Notes: generated by a model from the sequence alone, not told the origin. A DNA stretch of 18,694 bases from Bacteroidia bacterium (GCA_030596245.1 JAUVKN010000037.1:1-18694); one strand, 5' to 3'. Positions 1-9,343 are shown, numbered from the stretch's first letter. Made by a program: numbers and translations.

Positions 1-1644
1 ATCGGACAGGTAGTCAAAAGCATACCCCTTCTCTTTTAACCATTCTGCCACTCTGCCAAAAGATGAATCAGTAAACCAGTCGATCGCATGCACATTGAGG
101 GTTTTAATGATTTCATTGCTGTACTGATGCCAGATATCTGCCACGGGCCAGTAAAGTAATATCTCATTGGCAGGCTGTCCGGATTGCAGTATGGATTGGC
201 ATCTGCCCACATACCGGTTCAGTGCGGGCAGATCCCGCCAGAAAGCATTTTTTTGTTCAAAATGGGTTGATGCATAAAACATCCATCCCGGCCATTCGGC
301 TTCTTTGGGAGAATATGCATTCCCATGGTAAAAAATATGGTTGATTCCGGCCAGGAACAGTTGATCGATTTCGGGCTTGGCCTGGGCCAGGGATGCTTTG
401 AAATGATCTCTTAACCAGGTACATGTTTCCGAGGCCACCAGCCTCTTTCCGGAAACATGGGCAGCTGAGGAAGCAAACTGAAGGATCAGCGGATCGGGTG
501 GTTCACTGGTTGAGATGTTTTCCCTTTTGCGCGATAATCCTGGGATATCAAATTTGGTGGCACCAAAGATCTCCGTTTCCGGGATGTCGGAGGCAGCATA
601 GAGATCGAGCAGGTTTGCAGGTGCACCATGCCCCTCGTTGCGTGTGATCCAACCATGATTGTGTGCCCAGTGGGTCCATTCCTCTATATATTCCAGATGC
701 AGTTCTGCCATTGTTGCCCGGTAATCAGCTTTAATTCGTGATATTTTTTCTGCTGTACCGTGTCCCGTCAGCGCTGGCAGGTGCTCTCTCAGGTCATATC
801 CCCTGCGCGATTGAAATTCACTAAACAGCTCCCTGGTATAGCTGGCATGATAATATTCATAGGAATCATGGTATTGGGTCCGCAACCGGGATCCTTTATC
901 CTGGCTGAAAGCGCGGTCATACCTCTCCAAATACGTGTTCAGTGAGGTGACTGAAAATGGATTCAGTACAAGCCCTTCATTACCCGGCGCTGCACGTTTT
1001 ACTTGTTGGTTTGTTCCTGCTTGTCCCAAGGCGTAAATATGCCACTCTCCCGGGGGTGCTGTCCAGCCGGTTGACTGGTTTTCACTGATTTTGCCGGTCA
1101 TGTCGATGATCTCACCCTTTTCGGAATAAGCCATAAGGCACTGCAAGTCCTTTATGTCAAGCTTTTCATGGAATTTCTCACCACCCGAAAGTTTGTATGT
1201 TATATATTCTATTTTCTTGGCTGCATCATGGGGAGTAACATGCGAACCGCCAAAGGGCCAGCCTGTGGTGGTACTCATATCCACATTCATATCCAGTCGG
1301 GTTGCCTCATTCAGGGTGTGTGATAACATCTCCATCCATCCGGGACTCAGAAAATCGATATAATTTGCTTCATATCCCTTTGCACCATAGATCGGAATGA
1401 TGTGCACATTGCCGATCCCGGCTTCTCGTAAACTTTCAAGGTTATAGGTCAGATTCTCCTTATCCACTGCACTACCCAACCACCACCAGTAGGTTCCTGG
1501 CAGATGCTCTTTCTGTTGGGTTGGCCATTGGAGATCTCCATTTGACTGGGATGTCTGTCCTGATACCTGATGGCTGAATAGAAACAGTACTATCCACCAG
1601 ATCAGAGTCTTGATAATCGAATACTTGACCTCAGGTTTCTTCAT
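1..1644 (-). CDS. GH106 family alpha-L-rhamnosidase, N-terminal part (runs off the left edge)
   Basis: The reading frame opens at ATG 1644 and stays open to base 1, giving 548 residues with no stop. GH106 proteins are usually about 1000 residues or more, so roughly half is present. An N-terminal signal peptide (positive start, hydrophobic stretch, then SHQVSGQ at about residues 22-28) points to export. The mature part starts with the family-typical PGTYWWWLGSAVDKEN, followed by the barrel segments FLSPGWMEML and MSTTTGWPFGGS. It also has RNEGHGAPANLLDLYA and VASETCTW, with Glu337 and Glu406 as candidate catalytic or substrate-binding acids (my assignment, not aligned). Known GH106 enzymes release terminal L-rhamnose from pectic glycans and act outside the cytoplasm. 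It is the last gene in the window's minus-strand series, 40 bases after the FG-GAP lipoprotein. The family call is strong; the exact linkage cleaved cannot be read from the sequence. Confidence 0.88.
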   Translation of the reverse strand, partial: MKKPEVKYSIIKTLIWWIVLFLFSHQVSGQTSQSNGDLQWPTQQKEHLPGTYWWWLGSAVDKENLTYNLESLREAGIGNVHIIPIYGAKGYEANYIDFLSPGWMEMLSHTLNEATRLDMNVDMSTTTGWPFGGSHVTPHDAAKKIEYITYKLSGGEKFHEKLDIKDLQCLMAYSEKGEIIDMTGKISENQSTGWTAPPGEWHIYALGQAGTNQQVKRAAPGNEGLVLNPFSVTSLNTYLERYDRAFSQDKGSRLRTQYHDSYEYYHASYTRELFSEFQSRRGYDLREHLPALTGHGTAEKISRIKADYRATMAELHLEYIEEWTHWAHNHGWITRNEGHGAPANLLDLYAASDIPETEIFGATKFDIPGLSRKRENISTSEPPDPLILQFASSAAHVSGKRLVASETCTWLRDHFKASLAQAKPEIDQLFLAGINHIFYHGNAYSPKEAEWPGWMFYASTHFEQKNAFWRDLPALNRYVGRCQSILQSGQPANEILLYWPVADIWHQYSNEIIKTLNVHAIDWFTDSSFGRVAEWLKEKGYAFDYLSD

Positions 1645-1684
1645 GGTATCATTATCTTACATTGCTGGTTATTATTTGCTCGGT

Positions 1685-2968
1685 TTATTCTTTTTCGACC
1701 AGAACCACATAGGATGTACCGGGTTTTGTCCGGTCTCCTTTTCCTGTGGCTAAAACAATTTCGTTTTCCCCATCATTATCAGCATCACCGACAGCTAGCC
1801 AGGAAGACTCGGCATATTTCTCATTTAAATCTACAAGTAATTCACGACTAACGGCTCCCTGATCATCCACTTTGAACATAAACACATATCCATGATGATC
1901 ACTGCTTATAAATTCAGACACATTATCTCCTCGTGTGGAAAGTACCAATTCGTTTTTCCCGTCATTATCCACATCAGCTATTTCCATCATTTTTTCAAAA
2001 TAAGACAAATCAAGCGTTTCATCCTGGTGGGCAAAAGTGTACACTTTACAAGCAGTGGAATCTACCTTATATCCCAGCACGGTTCCTTTGTTTATTTTCT
2101 GCTCTTCCTTCCATCCCACGATGAGTTCGTTACTGCCATCGTTATCAACGTCACCTACTGTCAGGGATGCATAAAAGCAGCCACGACCATCGAATCCTTC
2201 CAATATAATGCGGGCAGGAATGACCAGTTCTCCGGTTTCATCGAATTCGTAAATCTCGACTTTTGCAGCTTTATGTCGAAAACTGTTGGAGGTAAGGTAC
2301 TCCTGCTCTCCGTCATTATCAACATCGGCGATCATAGATTCCTCACCGGAGCCTGACAGGTGATGGATCTTTCTGGACTCTATTTGGTTCAGCTCCCGGT
2401 CTATATCGTAACGGATAATTTCACCACCACCACAATAGGCGGAGATAACCTCATTTAGCCCGTCACCATCCAGATCCTTGATTGCAAAGTTGTGGGTAAA
2501 GGAGCTTGTATTGTAATCGGGTCGCAATGCTAATTTTTTGGTAAGTATTTTACCATCGGTTTGAAGCAGGTAGAACCAGGCTGTTCCACCGTGTTCCTGG
2601 CCGGTGCCAAGAATAATCTCATTTTTACCATCATTATTCAGATCGACTACTTTTACAGTGAGTCCCATGCCCGGATTCGGATGTGTCTGAGCCAGGTCTT
2701 CTGCTAAAATGGTCATATCCCAATTTTTATTTGACTTCTTGATGACGGCCAATTTACTGTCAGGACATCCGGTAATGAGAATCTCATTCAACCCATCGTT
2801 GTCAGCATCGCCAATTTCCACATCCCAACCGCCATAACTCTGATCGATGGTGGCAATTACCTCGGCGTTCCAGCCACTGGCTGTGGTTGCCAGGTCTGAA
2901 TAATTATCTCTGTTTGCTTGTACACAGGAAACAACTACTAACAGTAATGATAATACATAACATTTCAT
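1685..2968 (-). CDS. FG-GAP/VCBS repeat lipoprotein, probable seven-bladed beta-propeller
   Basis: I chose ATG 2968 because it places MKCYVLSLLLVVVSC at the N-terminus, a lipoprotein signal with Cys15 as the lipidated residue. The frame extends upstream to 3007, but that would add 13 residues and overlap the preceding gene. The 427-residue product carries seven DxDNDGxNE-type calcium loops at about residues 54-62, 109-117, 165-173, 214-222, 273-281, 332-340 and 395-403. They are spaced about 49-63 residues apart and each is followed by a short hydrophobic strand such as IIL or IVL. Seven regular repeats fit a seven-bladed propeller. Such proteins bind glycans or, in a few polysaccharide lyase families, cleave them; nothing here shows which applies. 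It lies 4 bases after the GH28-like gene, so the two are probably co-translated. A cell-surface role in handling the same polysaccharide is inferred from context. Confidence 0.85.
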   Translation of the reverse strand: MKCYVLSLLLVVVSCVQANRDNYSDLATTASGWNAEVIATIDQSYGGWDVEIGDADNDGLNEILITGCPDSKLAVIKKSNKNWDMTILAEDLAQTHPNPGMGLTVKVVDLNNDGKNEIILGTGQEHGGTAWFYLLQTDGKILTKKLALRPDYNTSSFTHNFAIKDLDGDGLNEVISAYCGGGEIIRYDIDRELNQIESRKIHHLSGSGEESMIADVDNDGEQEYLTSNSFRHKAAKVEIYEFDETGELVIPARIILEGFDGRGCFYASLTVGDVDNDGSNELIVGWKEEQKINKGTVLGYKVDSTACKVYTFAHQDETLDLSYFEKMMEIADVDNDGKNELVLSTRGDNVSEFISSDHHGYVFMFKVDDQGAVSRELLVDLNEKYAESSWLAVGDADNDGENEIVLATGKGDRTKPGTSYVVLVEKE

Positions 2969-2972
2969 TAGT

Positions 2973-4493
2973 TTAAAATTCAATATTTGAATAAAGATCA
3001 TTACCAATAATTTTTACGCCATTGCTATTCTTTTCCAGTACCTGAGCATCAAAATTGAAAAGCTTCAGATCATGAACATCATCACAGATTAATGCGGGCC
3101 GGTAATCCGGTTCAGTATAATTAATGTCAATATCCCGGAAAGTAAGACCATCCACATGGCGACAGAAGAAACCATAGGCGGGGAGAATGCCAAACATGGT
3201 GCTTTCGGGATACTTTTCCTCATGTTCCGGGACCTCTTTATTTACCAGCTGCTTTGAGCCTCCACCCATAAAATTGATTTTAATATTTGACAGGGTTACA
3301 TTCTCTATCAGATGTCCCGGAATACCCGTAATTGAGCATCCGGTAGTTCCAGCAGCTGAAGCAACAATATTACTTATCAAAACATTTCGAAATATTCCTG
3401 TGGGTGGTGTGGAAATATTTGGTCGATACTTTCGTGCCCGGTTCCCTAACCTCATAAAGATCGGTGCTGTAGTTCCCGAAATGGCAATGTTTGAAATTGT
3501 AACGCCATCCAGTACACCACCATCCACAATCTCCAATGCAATTCCAGCCAATCCCTCCCGCCGTCCGAAGATTACATCTGATTCGCTTGAGGGCCGAACC
3601 ACACAATTGGTGATGGTGATATTTTTAAACCCGCCGCAGGATTCTGTTCCCATCTTTATGGCATTACAAAATGAACTTACTATACAATTCGATATGGTAA
3701 CATTCTCTGTGGGCACCCCACCAGTGCTTTTTAAGGTTATTCCATCGTCATCTGAGTCACCGAAGCAGTTGCTGATTAATACATTGCAGCAGCAATCAAT
3801 ATCAATCATATCATTGTTATAGCTGCCATGGTTATAGACCGTTATATTTTGTATGGTTACAAAATCGCAATTCAGATAGTGTTGCATCCACATGGGTGAA
3901 TTGCGAAGCTTAATACCTTCCACCAGGACATGGTGGCAACTAATCAGACGGATGATGTATGGTCTGTTGATATACCGGGCTTGCGGGCGGTACCGGGTGC
4001 TGTCATCATACACAGCCACCAATTTATCCCACTCGGACTCATCGGGCAGGTTATCCCTGAAAGCTGCTCCCTGTCCGTCAATTATCCCGTGTCCTGTAAT
4101 CCCAATCTCTTTTAACCCTTCACCCCAGATCAATGCCCTTCCAACGTACCTGTCCGAATAGGATGGAAAATCACATTTATTCAATGGAAAATCTTCAACC
4201 TGATCACTCCCCAAAAGGACAGCCCCCACACTGAGATTCAAGTTGATATAGTCTTTTAAGTAAATCGTTCCGGACAAATAGGTGCCAGGCGGAAAATATA
4301 CTGTTCCGCCGCCATTTTTGGAACACTCAGTAATTGCTGATTGGATAGCGTTTGTGTTTAGAGTTTCTCCATCACCTTTGGCTCCAAATTCAACAATATT
4401 GTAAAAACCAGCCGGATCACCTAAAACCGGAGAGATAATTGCTACAGAGAGCAGCAATGAGATGATCAAGGTAATTCGTTTCTTAAATTGCAT
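2973..4493 (-). CDS. Divergent GH28-like (polygalacturonase-fold) secreted protein
   Basis: The product has 506 residues, a signal peptide (MQFKKRITLIISLLLSVAII, likely cut before Asp26) and a right-handed parallel beta-helix. Family marks include FGAKGDGETLNTNAIQ (36-51), FPPGTYLSGTIYLK (67-80), GHGIIDGQG (134-142), an aspartate pair region NNDMIDID (226-233) and DSDDDGITLKS (246-256). These correspond to the NTD and DD motifs that carry the catalytic aspartates of GH28. The usual GHG histidine and RIK motifs are not obvious; SFCNAIKMGTE (274-284) and FGRREGLAGIALEIVDGG (309-326) stand in their place. I chose ATG 4493 over the longer frame (4535) because it gives a clean signal peptide and has a Shine-Dalgarno sequence ahead. 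GH28 enzymes hydrolyse alpha-1,4-galacturonosyl bonds or related rhamnogalacturonan bonds. Substrate here is uncertain. It starts 23 bases after the unknown lipoprotein gene. Confidence 0.8.
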   Translation of the reverse strand: MQFKKRITLIISLLLSVAIISPVLGDPAGFYNIVEFGAKGDGETLNTNAIQSAITECSKNGGGTVYFPPGTYLSGTIYLKDYINLNLSVGAVLLGSDQVEDFPLNKCDFPSYSDRYVGRALIWGEGLKEIGITGHGIIDGQGAAFRDNLPDESEWDKLVAVYDDSTRYRPQARYINRPYIIRLISCHHVLVEGIKLRNSPMWMQHYLNCDFVTIQNITVYNHGSYNNDMIDIDCCCNVLISNCFGDSDDDGITLKSTGGVPTENVTISNCIVSSFCNAIKMGTESCGGFKNITITNCVVRPSSESDVIFGRREGLAGIALEIVDGGVLDGVTISNIAISGTTAPIFMRLGNRARKYRPNISTPPTGIFRNVLISNIVASAAGTTGCSITGIPGHLIENVTLSNIKINFMGGGSKQLVNKEVPEHEEKYPESTMFGILPAYGFFCRHVDGLTFRDIDINYTEPDYRPALICDDVHDLKLFNFDAQVLEKNSNGVKIIGNDLYSNIEF

Positions 4494-4500
4494 AATAACA

Positions 4501-4509
4501 TCTCCTTTT
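4501..4509 (-). promoter_or_regulatory. Shine-Dalgarno sequence for the GH28-like gene
   Basis: On the minus strand this reads AAAAGGAGA, eight bases before ATG 4493 counted from the end of AAGGAG. It decides the start of the GH28-like gene against the longer in-frame start at 4535. Strong Shine-Dalgarno sequences are uncommon in Bacteroidota, so it stands out among its neighbours. Confidence 0.6.
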
Positions 4510-4516
4510 AACGGTG

Positions 4517-6370
4517 TTAGTTCATTTTCAGCCATAACCTTGATCTTGCTGGTATTTCCATGTTTATTTGACCGTCAATTATCTTTAACTGCTTTCCTGA
4601 GAATTTCTCTTCCATCATTCCGTTTTCCAACCCTGCAGTGGTTAGATCAATATGTACGGTTTCCTGGTTGTAGTTATGGATCACCCATCCGGAATCGCCA
4701 AAGGGTTGCAGGGTGACTCGTGCAGGGGCATTAAAATCAAATCCAAAAGGAGTTATAAATGCATCACGGAGGGTATTGGCCCAGATTTCTGGTATCTCCA
4801 GAAAACCCAAAGGTCGTGGGCATAACAGAACCTCTCCGACTGCATCAAAATCAGCTTGAGAGAAGGTGTGTGTATTTAAAGTATATATCTGCTCTCTGGC
4901 CACCAGAAAAGGGATTTCATCAGAGTTTTGAACGGCTACCAGTTTTACATTCCCTTCTGTCAGTTGGATATCTGATTCAAGATCAAGACCATATTTTATG
5001 GTTTCAGCCTCTCCTTCCACAACGATTTGATCGGCCACGAATGGGGATGAAACCAACGGCCAGCTTATACCGGCCATTTCAGCCAATCTCTCTCCATCTC
5101 TGGCATGTGCCAGAAATCCTGTTGTAAAAATCAAGGTAGCATTGCTGTCCATTGATTTTTCTATTTTGGCCAGAATTTCGGTATCTGCTGCTGCCTGTGT
5201 GGGTAAAAATACCACCTTGGCATTTGCAGGATATTGGGAAACGGGTATCAAAGGAACTCCTAACATTCCAATAAAATCCATGATATAAAGATCTCCGTAA
5301 GCACTGCTACTTGCGGGCTTATAGGCCATCACACCTTTAACAGGATCAGTGACCAGCGCTTCTGCAAGATCGGCCAGTTGGGCAAATTGTCTTCGTAATA
5401 AATGGTGTCCTTTGTGACCATTAACAAAATCAAAATAGTTGAAAAAAATAAGCTCCTGAGCCCCGGCAAGCACACTCTGCCAGGCCTGCTCGATAAAATC
5501 ATTTTCATCGCAGTCGCCATGGTCAAACCATGCACCGCTCATCTTCTCTCCAGCCAGACTATTCATCCACCGATAGCTTACAAAGCTTTCATAGGGTTGA
5601 ACAAATCCAAACCTCTGCGTGTATTGACCGCGAGATTCGGTGCCTACATATACTTTGTCAAAGAGCGCTGTTTTATTTTCCACATCATATCCAAAGAGAT
5701 GAAAACGGTCATACCACTGGGGGTATTTAATGATCATTGTAATATCCGGATTGACAGTTTTGGCCGGGTCAATAAACAGACTTTCTGAAAGTTCGGTGAG
5801 CAAATCCATGCGGTATTTTGACCAGGAACGCTCTCCTTTGGCAGCTTTTGACTCCATACTGGTATCGGCCGTACAGAGAAAATCATCGATAATGAATTCA
5901 TCAAAAACATCTGCAGACATCATCATCACCTCTTTTAAATCAGCCTGGGTTTTAGGATTTTGCCAGTTGAACCATCCCAATTGAGCCTCTTGCCTGACAC
6001 CAAAATTTTCTCCAGGAACTGTGGCGATTCCTCCAACCACTTCAATATTGTTTTTTTCAAATAGATCCCTCACATCCTCTAGCAATCTCTTTTCAATGAC
6101 CAGGCCCCCGCGATATACCTCAATATAGGCTTTGGTGATGCCATTGCAGCGGAATATTGAAATAGCTTCACGTCTTCCGGCCTCATCAGACAACAGGTTT
6201 TTTACTGCATGGGCAGTGATGTAGATGCTTAACTGAAGATCATCTTTCCGCTCCTGTGCATAAGAAAACTGATCATTCACCGGTTCCGCTGGTCCTATAC
6301 AGGAGTTTATGAATGCCGGTAGCAGGAGAAGAATGACCAGATATTTTTTTGTAAAGAGATTCTGAGTCAT
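4517..6370 (-). CDS. Lipoprotein of unknown family, probable TIM-barrel glycoside hydrolase
   Basis: I do not recognise a named family for this 617-residue protein. It starts with a lipoprotein signal (hydrophobic YLVILLLLPAFINSC, Cys24 lipidated). Residues about 45-320 read as eight beta/alpha units: ITKAYIEVYRGG (78-89), EVVGGIATVPGENFG (110-124), FDEFIIDDFLCTAD (156-169), ITMIIKYPQWYD (210-221), FDKVYVGTESR (237-247), MSGAWFDHGDCD (277-288) and ELIFFNYFDF (306-315). Acidic residues at the strand ends (Asp162, Asp163, Glu245, Asp283) are where a retaining or inverting glycosidase would place its catalytic acids. Residues about 340-460 look like an alpha/beta domain of the class I glutamine-amidotransferase-like type often joined to such barrels. 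The C-terminus (about 540-617) is beta-rich. It is 22 bases after the GH141-like gene and 23 before the GH28-like gene, so a role on the same polysaccharide is inferred. The fold is read by eye. Confidence 0.72.
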   Translation of the reverse strand: MTQNLFTKKYLVILLLLPAFINSCIGPAEPVNDQFSYAQERKDDLQLSIYITAHAVKNLLSDEAGRREAISIFRCNGITKAYIEVYRGGLVIEKRLLEDVRDLFEKNNIEVVGGIATVPGENFGVRQEAQLGWFNWQNPKTQADLKEVMMMSADVFDEFIIDDFLCTADTSMESKAAKGERSWSKYRMDLLTELSESLFIDPAKTVNPDITMIIKYPQWYDRFHLFGYDVENKTALFDKVYVGTESRGQYTQRFGFVQPYESFVSYRWMNSLAGEKMSGAWFDHGDCDENDFIEQAWQSVLAGAQELIFFNYFDFVNGHKGHHLLRRQFAQLADLAEALVTDPVKGVMAYKPASSSAYGDLYIMDFIGMLGVPLIPVSQYPANAKVVFLPTQAAADTEILAKIEKSMDSNATLIFTTGFLAHARDGERLAEMAGISWPLVSSPFVADQIVVEGEAETIKYGLDLESDIQLTEGNVKLVAVQNSDEIPFLVAREQIYTLNTHTFSQADFDAVGEVLLCPRPLGFLEIPEIWANTLRDAFITPFGFDFNAPARVTLQPFGDSGWVIHNYNQETVHIDLTTAGLENGMMEEKFSGKQLKIIDGQINMEIPARSRLWLKMN

Positions 6371-6392
6371 TGGAGATTGTTTATTCGGTCAA

Positions 6393-9341
6393 CTATTTTG
6401 CAACTTTTATAGTCCAGTCTTTAAACTCTACCCAGTACTGCTTTTTGTCGGGCGAGCCTGCGGCCAGGCCAAGGTCAATGGCTTCGGTCAGGCCCGGAAG
6501 TTCGTTGGATCGTTTCTCATTGATCCAGTTTTCACCATCCAGACTAATGGTTCCGGTGAAGCTATTGCCATGCCGGACTAGTTTCAACCAGATGGGGAAT
6601 TTAGTCTCTTCCGGGAGGTTCTGACTGTTGGCTTTGTGCATACAACCATTTCCGAATTCGTCGTACTCGATTCCGGCCCGGCCCGGTGTGCCAAACAGAA
6701 GCATGGATCCCTTACTGCCCGGTTGGGTATCGAAACTTTCAGTCATCTCATTGCGCACAAAGATTCCGGCACGAAACCATTCATGGGTACGATCTCCAAA
6801 TTCATTGATCTTCACAGTGACCACAAAATCCCCCTGGATCTTCTTCATAAAAATGGTTGCATAGGAATCCTCTGCGTGAAAAAAGTCGGAACCACCCGCG
6901 GTTATTTTATAGGTGTCATTTTCCGGATCTGACTCGATCTTATACGGTTTTGCTTTTGCTGAACAGTAGGTAAGCAACTCTTCCTGATCCGGCTCAACCA
7001 TTACCCAATCGGAGACAGTTAGTTTTATCTCATTGCTGTTTACGATTCGGACAGTGTATTGGCCGGGCCCCGGACTTATCTCAAAGCCAACCTCTTTGGT
7101 CTCATCTCCCTCAAGGGTAACAGATTGCGAACTAAATTCTACATTGTTCAGATAGAGCTGCACCTTTTCATTGCTGGGGTGGGGGAGCAGGTTCTTTGCA
7201 AGGACGGTTATGTTTGTGGTCTCTCCTGAAAGCATGGAGGTGTCGGAAAGCAGCATATCCTCAAAAACAACTGCAGGTTTTTCTCCTTCGATAGAAATAG
7301 CTTTGTAAGCAGTATTACCAATGGCAATTGTATGGGACCCTGCATCATAAATTCGCAGCTCAAAAGATACCCTGCGGGAGTTATTGCTGATCACCGGGAA
7401 GAATTTTTTATCTGTAATCTTTCCGTCAAGATATAACTCAACAGGGTTGATCCCGGTTAATCCATCGTTAAATACAATGGCACTAACAGAAATGACAGTG
7501 CCGGCTGTGGCGGTACTGGGGTCTGTTTCTCCCAAGGCAGAGATTTTCAGATCACTGTATTGAAAAATGGGATCACCACTGATAATCTGTTCCGGTTCAT
7601 TTACCGGCGCCTCGATGACATAATTATTCCTGTAGATATTGTCAACCAAATTTGCTGCGCAGAGTTTCATTTCACCCTGCTCCAGGTTATAAAAGATATT
7701 ATCTTCTGTGAGCCATGCCAGTGACATATTATCAAACCAGAAACCCACGTTATCATTGAAATAGCCTGCCCTGACATCATGTACCAGGTTCTTTCTAACA
7801 ACCGAATTAAATGTCATCCCCGCAGTTTTTATGGCACCCGAATCATCGGCATCTTTCTGCACATCATCCAGGTGATTGTACTCCACCAGGTAGCCACCGT
7901 CAATGGCTTCTTCCAGATTGCTCCAGCCTCCCACCGAAATGGCATACCGTCCCCTGGTTCTTGTTATATAGTTGTGGGAAATTGTGGTGAAGAGGGAATA
8001 GGAGGCATCAATGTTATTCCCTCCGCACTCCATAAATTTGTTATATGAAACGGTGGTTTCACGCAGGATATCTTTTCCGTCGGCGGGTTCCTCCGGGCCA
8101 TGAATCCTTATTGCCATATTGTCAATGCCCTTGAATGTATTATCCAGTATACGGCTCTGGAAACACCCTTTTCTCACCGACACTCCCGTTCCCCCACATG
8201 ATCTTAGCGTGGAACCAACCAGTTCACATCCATGTGCATATTCATAAATTAATGCACTGCTTCCTGGTAAGACGGCTTCAAAACTCAGACCGTACAACCG
8301 AAGATTCCTGACCGGATGGCCGGGTTGGCCCCTCACCACCAGTAACTCATTGATCTGAGGGGCAGATGCCGTGGTCTTATTTAGATCAACCTGACCGCCA
8401 AGAGGGAGGTAACTTAACTCTTTCTGTTTTTGATCATAAAACCATTCACCCGGGGCATCCATCAGTGATTTAACATTTTCAATATAATACCGGGGGGGTA
8501 CGATCACAACACCCGCTTCCGGTTTGCTCAACCAGGCTGTCCCGGATCTTTCATCCACCCTGGAGATGGAATTATTTCCATGATGCCATCTCAGTAACAT
8601 AAACAGACGGTTGCCTTCCATCTCTTTCCATTGCCTGATATCACCTTTATTAAAGTAAAGCTTGTCAGCTGTTTCTGAAAGCGTTGGAGGAACAAAATAC
8701 CCGGTATCAGGTGTTCTGGCCAGTGTCTGTTTTTTGCCATCTACCACCAGCATCTCTACAGGAACATTCAGGTTCCTGATCTTCCAGGCCCCTCTCTCTT
8801 TTTTCCATGCATGTAACAGCATACCACCTGATATCACTGGTTTTTCACCGGGATACGCAGCGTAGGTGACGTAATGATCTTTCAGTTTATGATATTCAAA
8901 AGCGCCTGAAGGAAGGTTTGTCTCAATCCGATCTCCCCCGTCCTCCGGGTTAAAAACAAGTAGTTCTTCAAGGCTATAGTACCCTTCCCTGATATAAACC
9001 AGAATATCCTTCCCCTTACCGAAAGGGTGAGGTGAACCAATCCACCTGGTTTCAACAGGGTCGCTTTTGGACAGATAGACTTTCGTTTTCAATGAACGTA
9101 CCGCTGTCTGTGCTCTTTTGATGGTTGCAAACGGCCCGTCGGTTTTAGCTGCATTGGCCTCTGCCAGGGTGCCTGACCAGTGGTCGTTTCCACCGGGAGC
9201 CACATAAAAGTCGGCGGTTTTTTCCGCAGCTGAAAATCTTTCCCATTTTTCACCACGCAGCAGCTTTCCCTGGCCCGAGACCTGATGGCTGGACAAAAGC
9301 AGAACAATCAGAAACGTGTAATAGCCGATATTGATTTTCAT
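6393..9341 (-). CDS. GH141-like right-handed beta-helix protein with two CARDB-like modules and a DUF1349-like C-terminus
   Basis: This 982-residue secreted protein has a signal peptide ending near VSGQ (21-24). The segment DFYVAPGGNDHWSGT (44-58) followed by GPFATIKRAQTAVR is the typical opening of beta-helix glycosidases of the GH141 type. GEWFYDQKQKELSYLPL lies further on. Residues about 330-590 have the short Asn-rich turns of a parallel beta-helix (for example NTFKGIDNMAIRIHG, YNKFMECGGNNIDAS, NYITRTRGRYAISVGG). Two beta-sandwich modules resembling CARDB follow at about 604-690 and 692-775. The last 205 residues (from DWVMVEP, 778) resemble DUF1349/concanavalin-like carbohydrate-binding domains. 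Characterised GH141 members include an alpha-L-fucosidase acting on RG-II and a xylanase, so the substrate is open. GH120 or another beta-helix family is the alternative. The start is 2 bases after the stop of the membrane acyltransferase gene, so the two are translationally coupled. Confidence 0.75.
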   Translation of the reverse strand: MKINIGYYTFLIVLLLSSHQVSGQGKLLRGEKWERFSAAEKTADFYVAPGGNDHWSGTLAEANAAKTDGPFATIKRAQTAVRSLKTKVYLSKSDPVETRWIGSPHPFGKGKDILVYIREGYYSLEELLVFNPEDGGDRIETNLPSGAFEYHKLKDHYVTYAAYPGEKPVISGGMLLHAWKKERGAWKIRNLNVPVEMLVVDGKKQTLARTPDTGYFVPPTLSETADKLYFNKGDIRQWKEMEGNRLFMLLRWHHGNNSISRVDERSGTAWLSKPEAGVVIVPPRYYIENVKSLMDAPGEWFYDQKQKELSYLPLGGQVDLNKTTASAPQINELLVVRGQPGHPVRNLRLYGLSFEAVLPGSSALIYEYAHGCELVGSTLRSCGGTGVSVRKGCFQSRILDNTFKGIDNMAIRIHGPEEPADGKDILRETTVSYNKFMECGGNNIDASYSLFTTISHNYITRTRGRYAISVGGWSNLEEAIDGGYLVEYNHLDDVQKDADDSGAIKTAGMTFNSVVRKNLVHDVRAGYFNDNVGFWFDNMSLAWLTEDNIFYNLEQGEMKLCAANLVDNIYRNNYVIEAPVNEPEQIISGDPIFQYSDLKISALGETDPSTATAGTVISVSAIVFNDGLTGINPVELYLDGKITDKKFFPVISNNSRRVSFELRIYDAGSHTIAIGNTAYKAISIEGEKPAVVFEDMLLSDTSMLSGETTNITVLAKNLLPHPSNEKVQLYLNNVEFSSQSVTLEGDETKEVGFEISPGPGQYTVRIVNSNEIKLTVSDWVMVEPDQEELLTYCSAKAKPYKIESDPENDTYKITAGGSDFFHAEDSYATIFMKKIQGDFVVTVKINEFGDRTHEWFRAGIFVRNEMTESFDTQPGSKGSMLLFGTPGRAGIEYDEFGNGCMHKANSQNLPEETKFPIWLKLVRHGNSFTGTISLDGENWINEKRSNELPGLTEAIDLGLAAGSPDKKQYWVEFKDWTIKVAK

Positions 9342-9343
9342 GA

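Noticed and set aside
1892..2356. 154-residue open frame on the plus strand
   Set aside because: Antisense to the seven-motif FG-GAP gene; low-complexity product without a recognisable domain.
3187..3822. 211-residue open frame on the plus strand
   Set aside because: It lies wholly antisense to the GH28-like gene, has no recognisable domain, and its frame is explained by the coding bias of the opposite strand.
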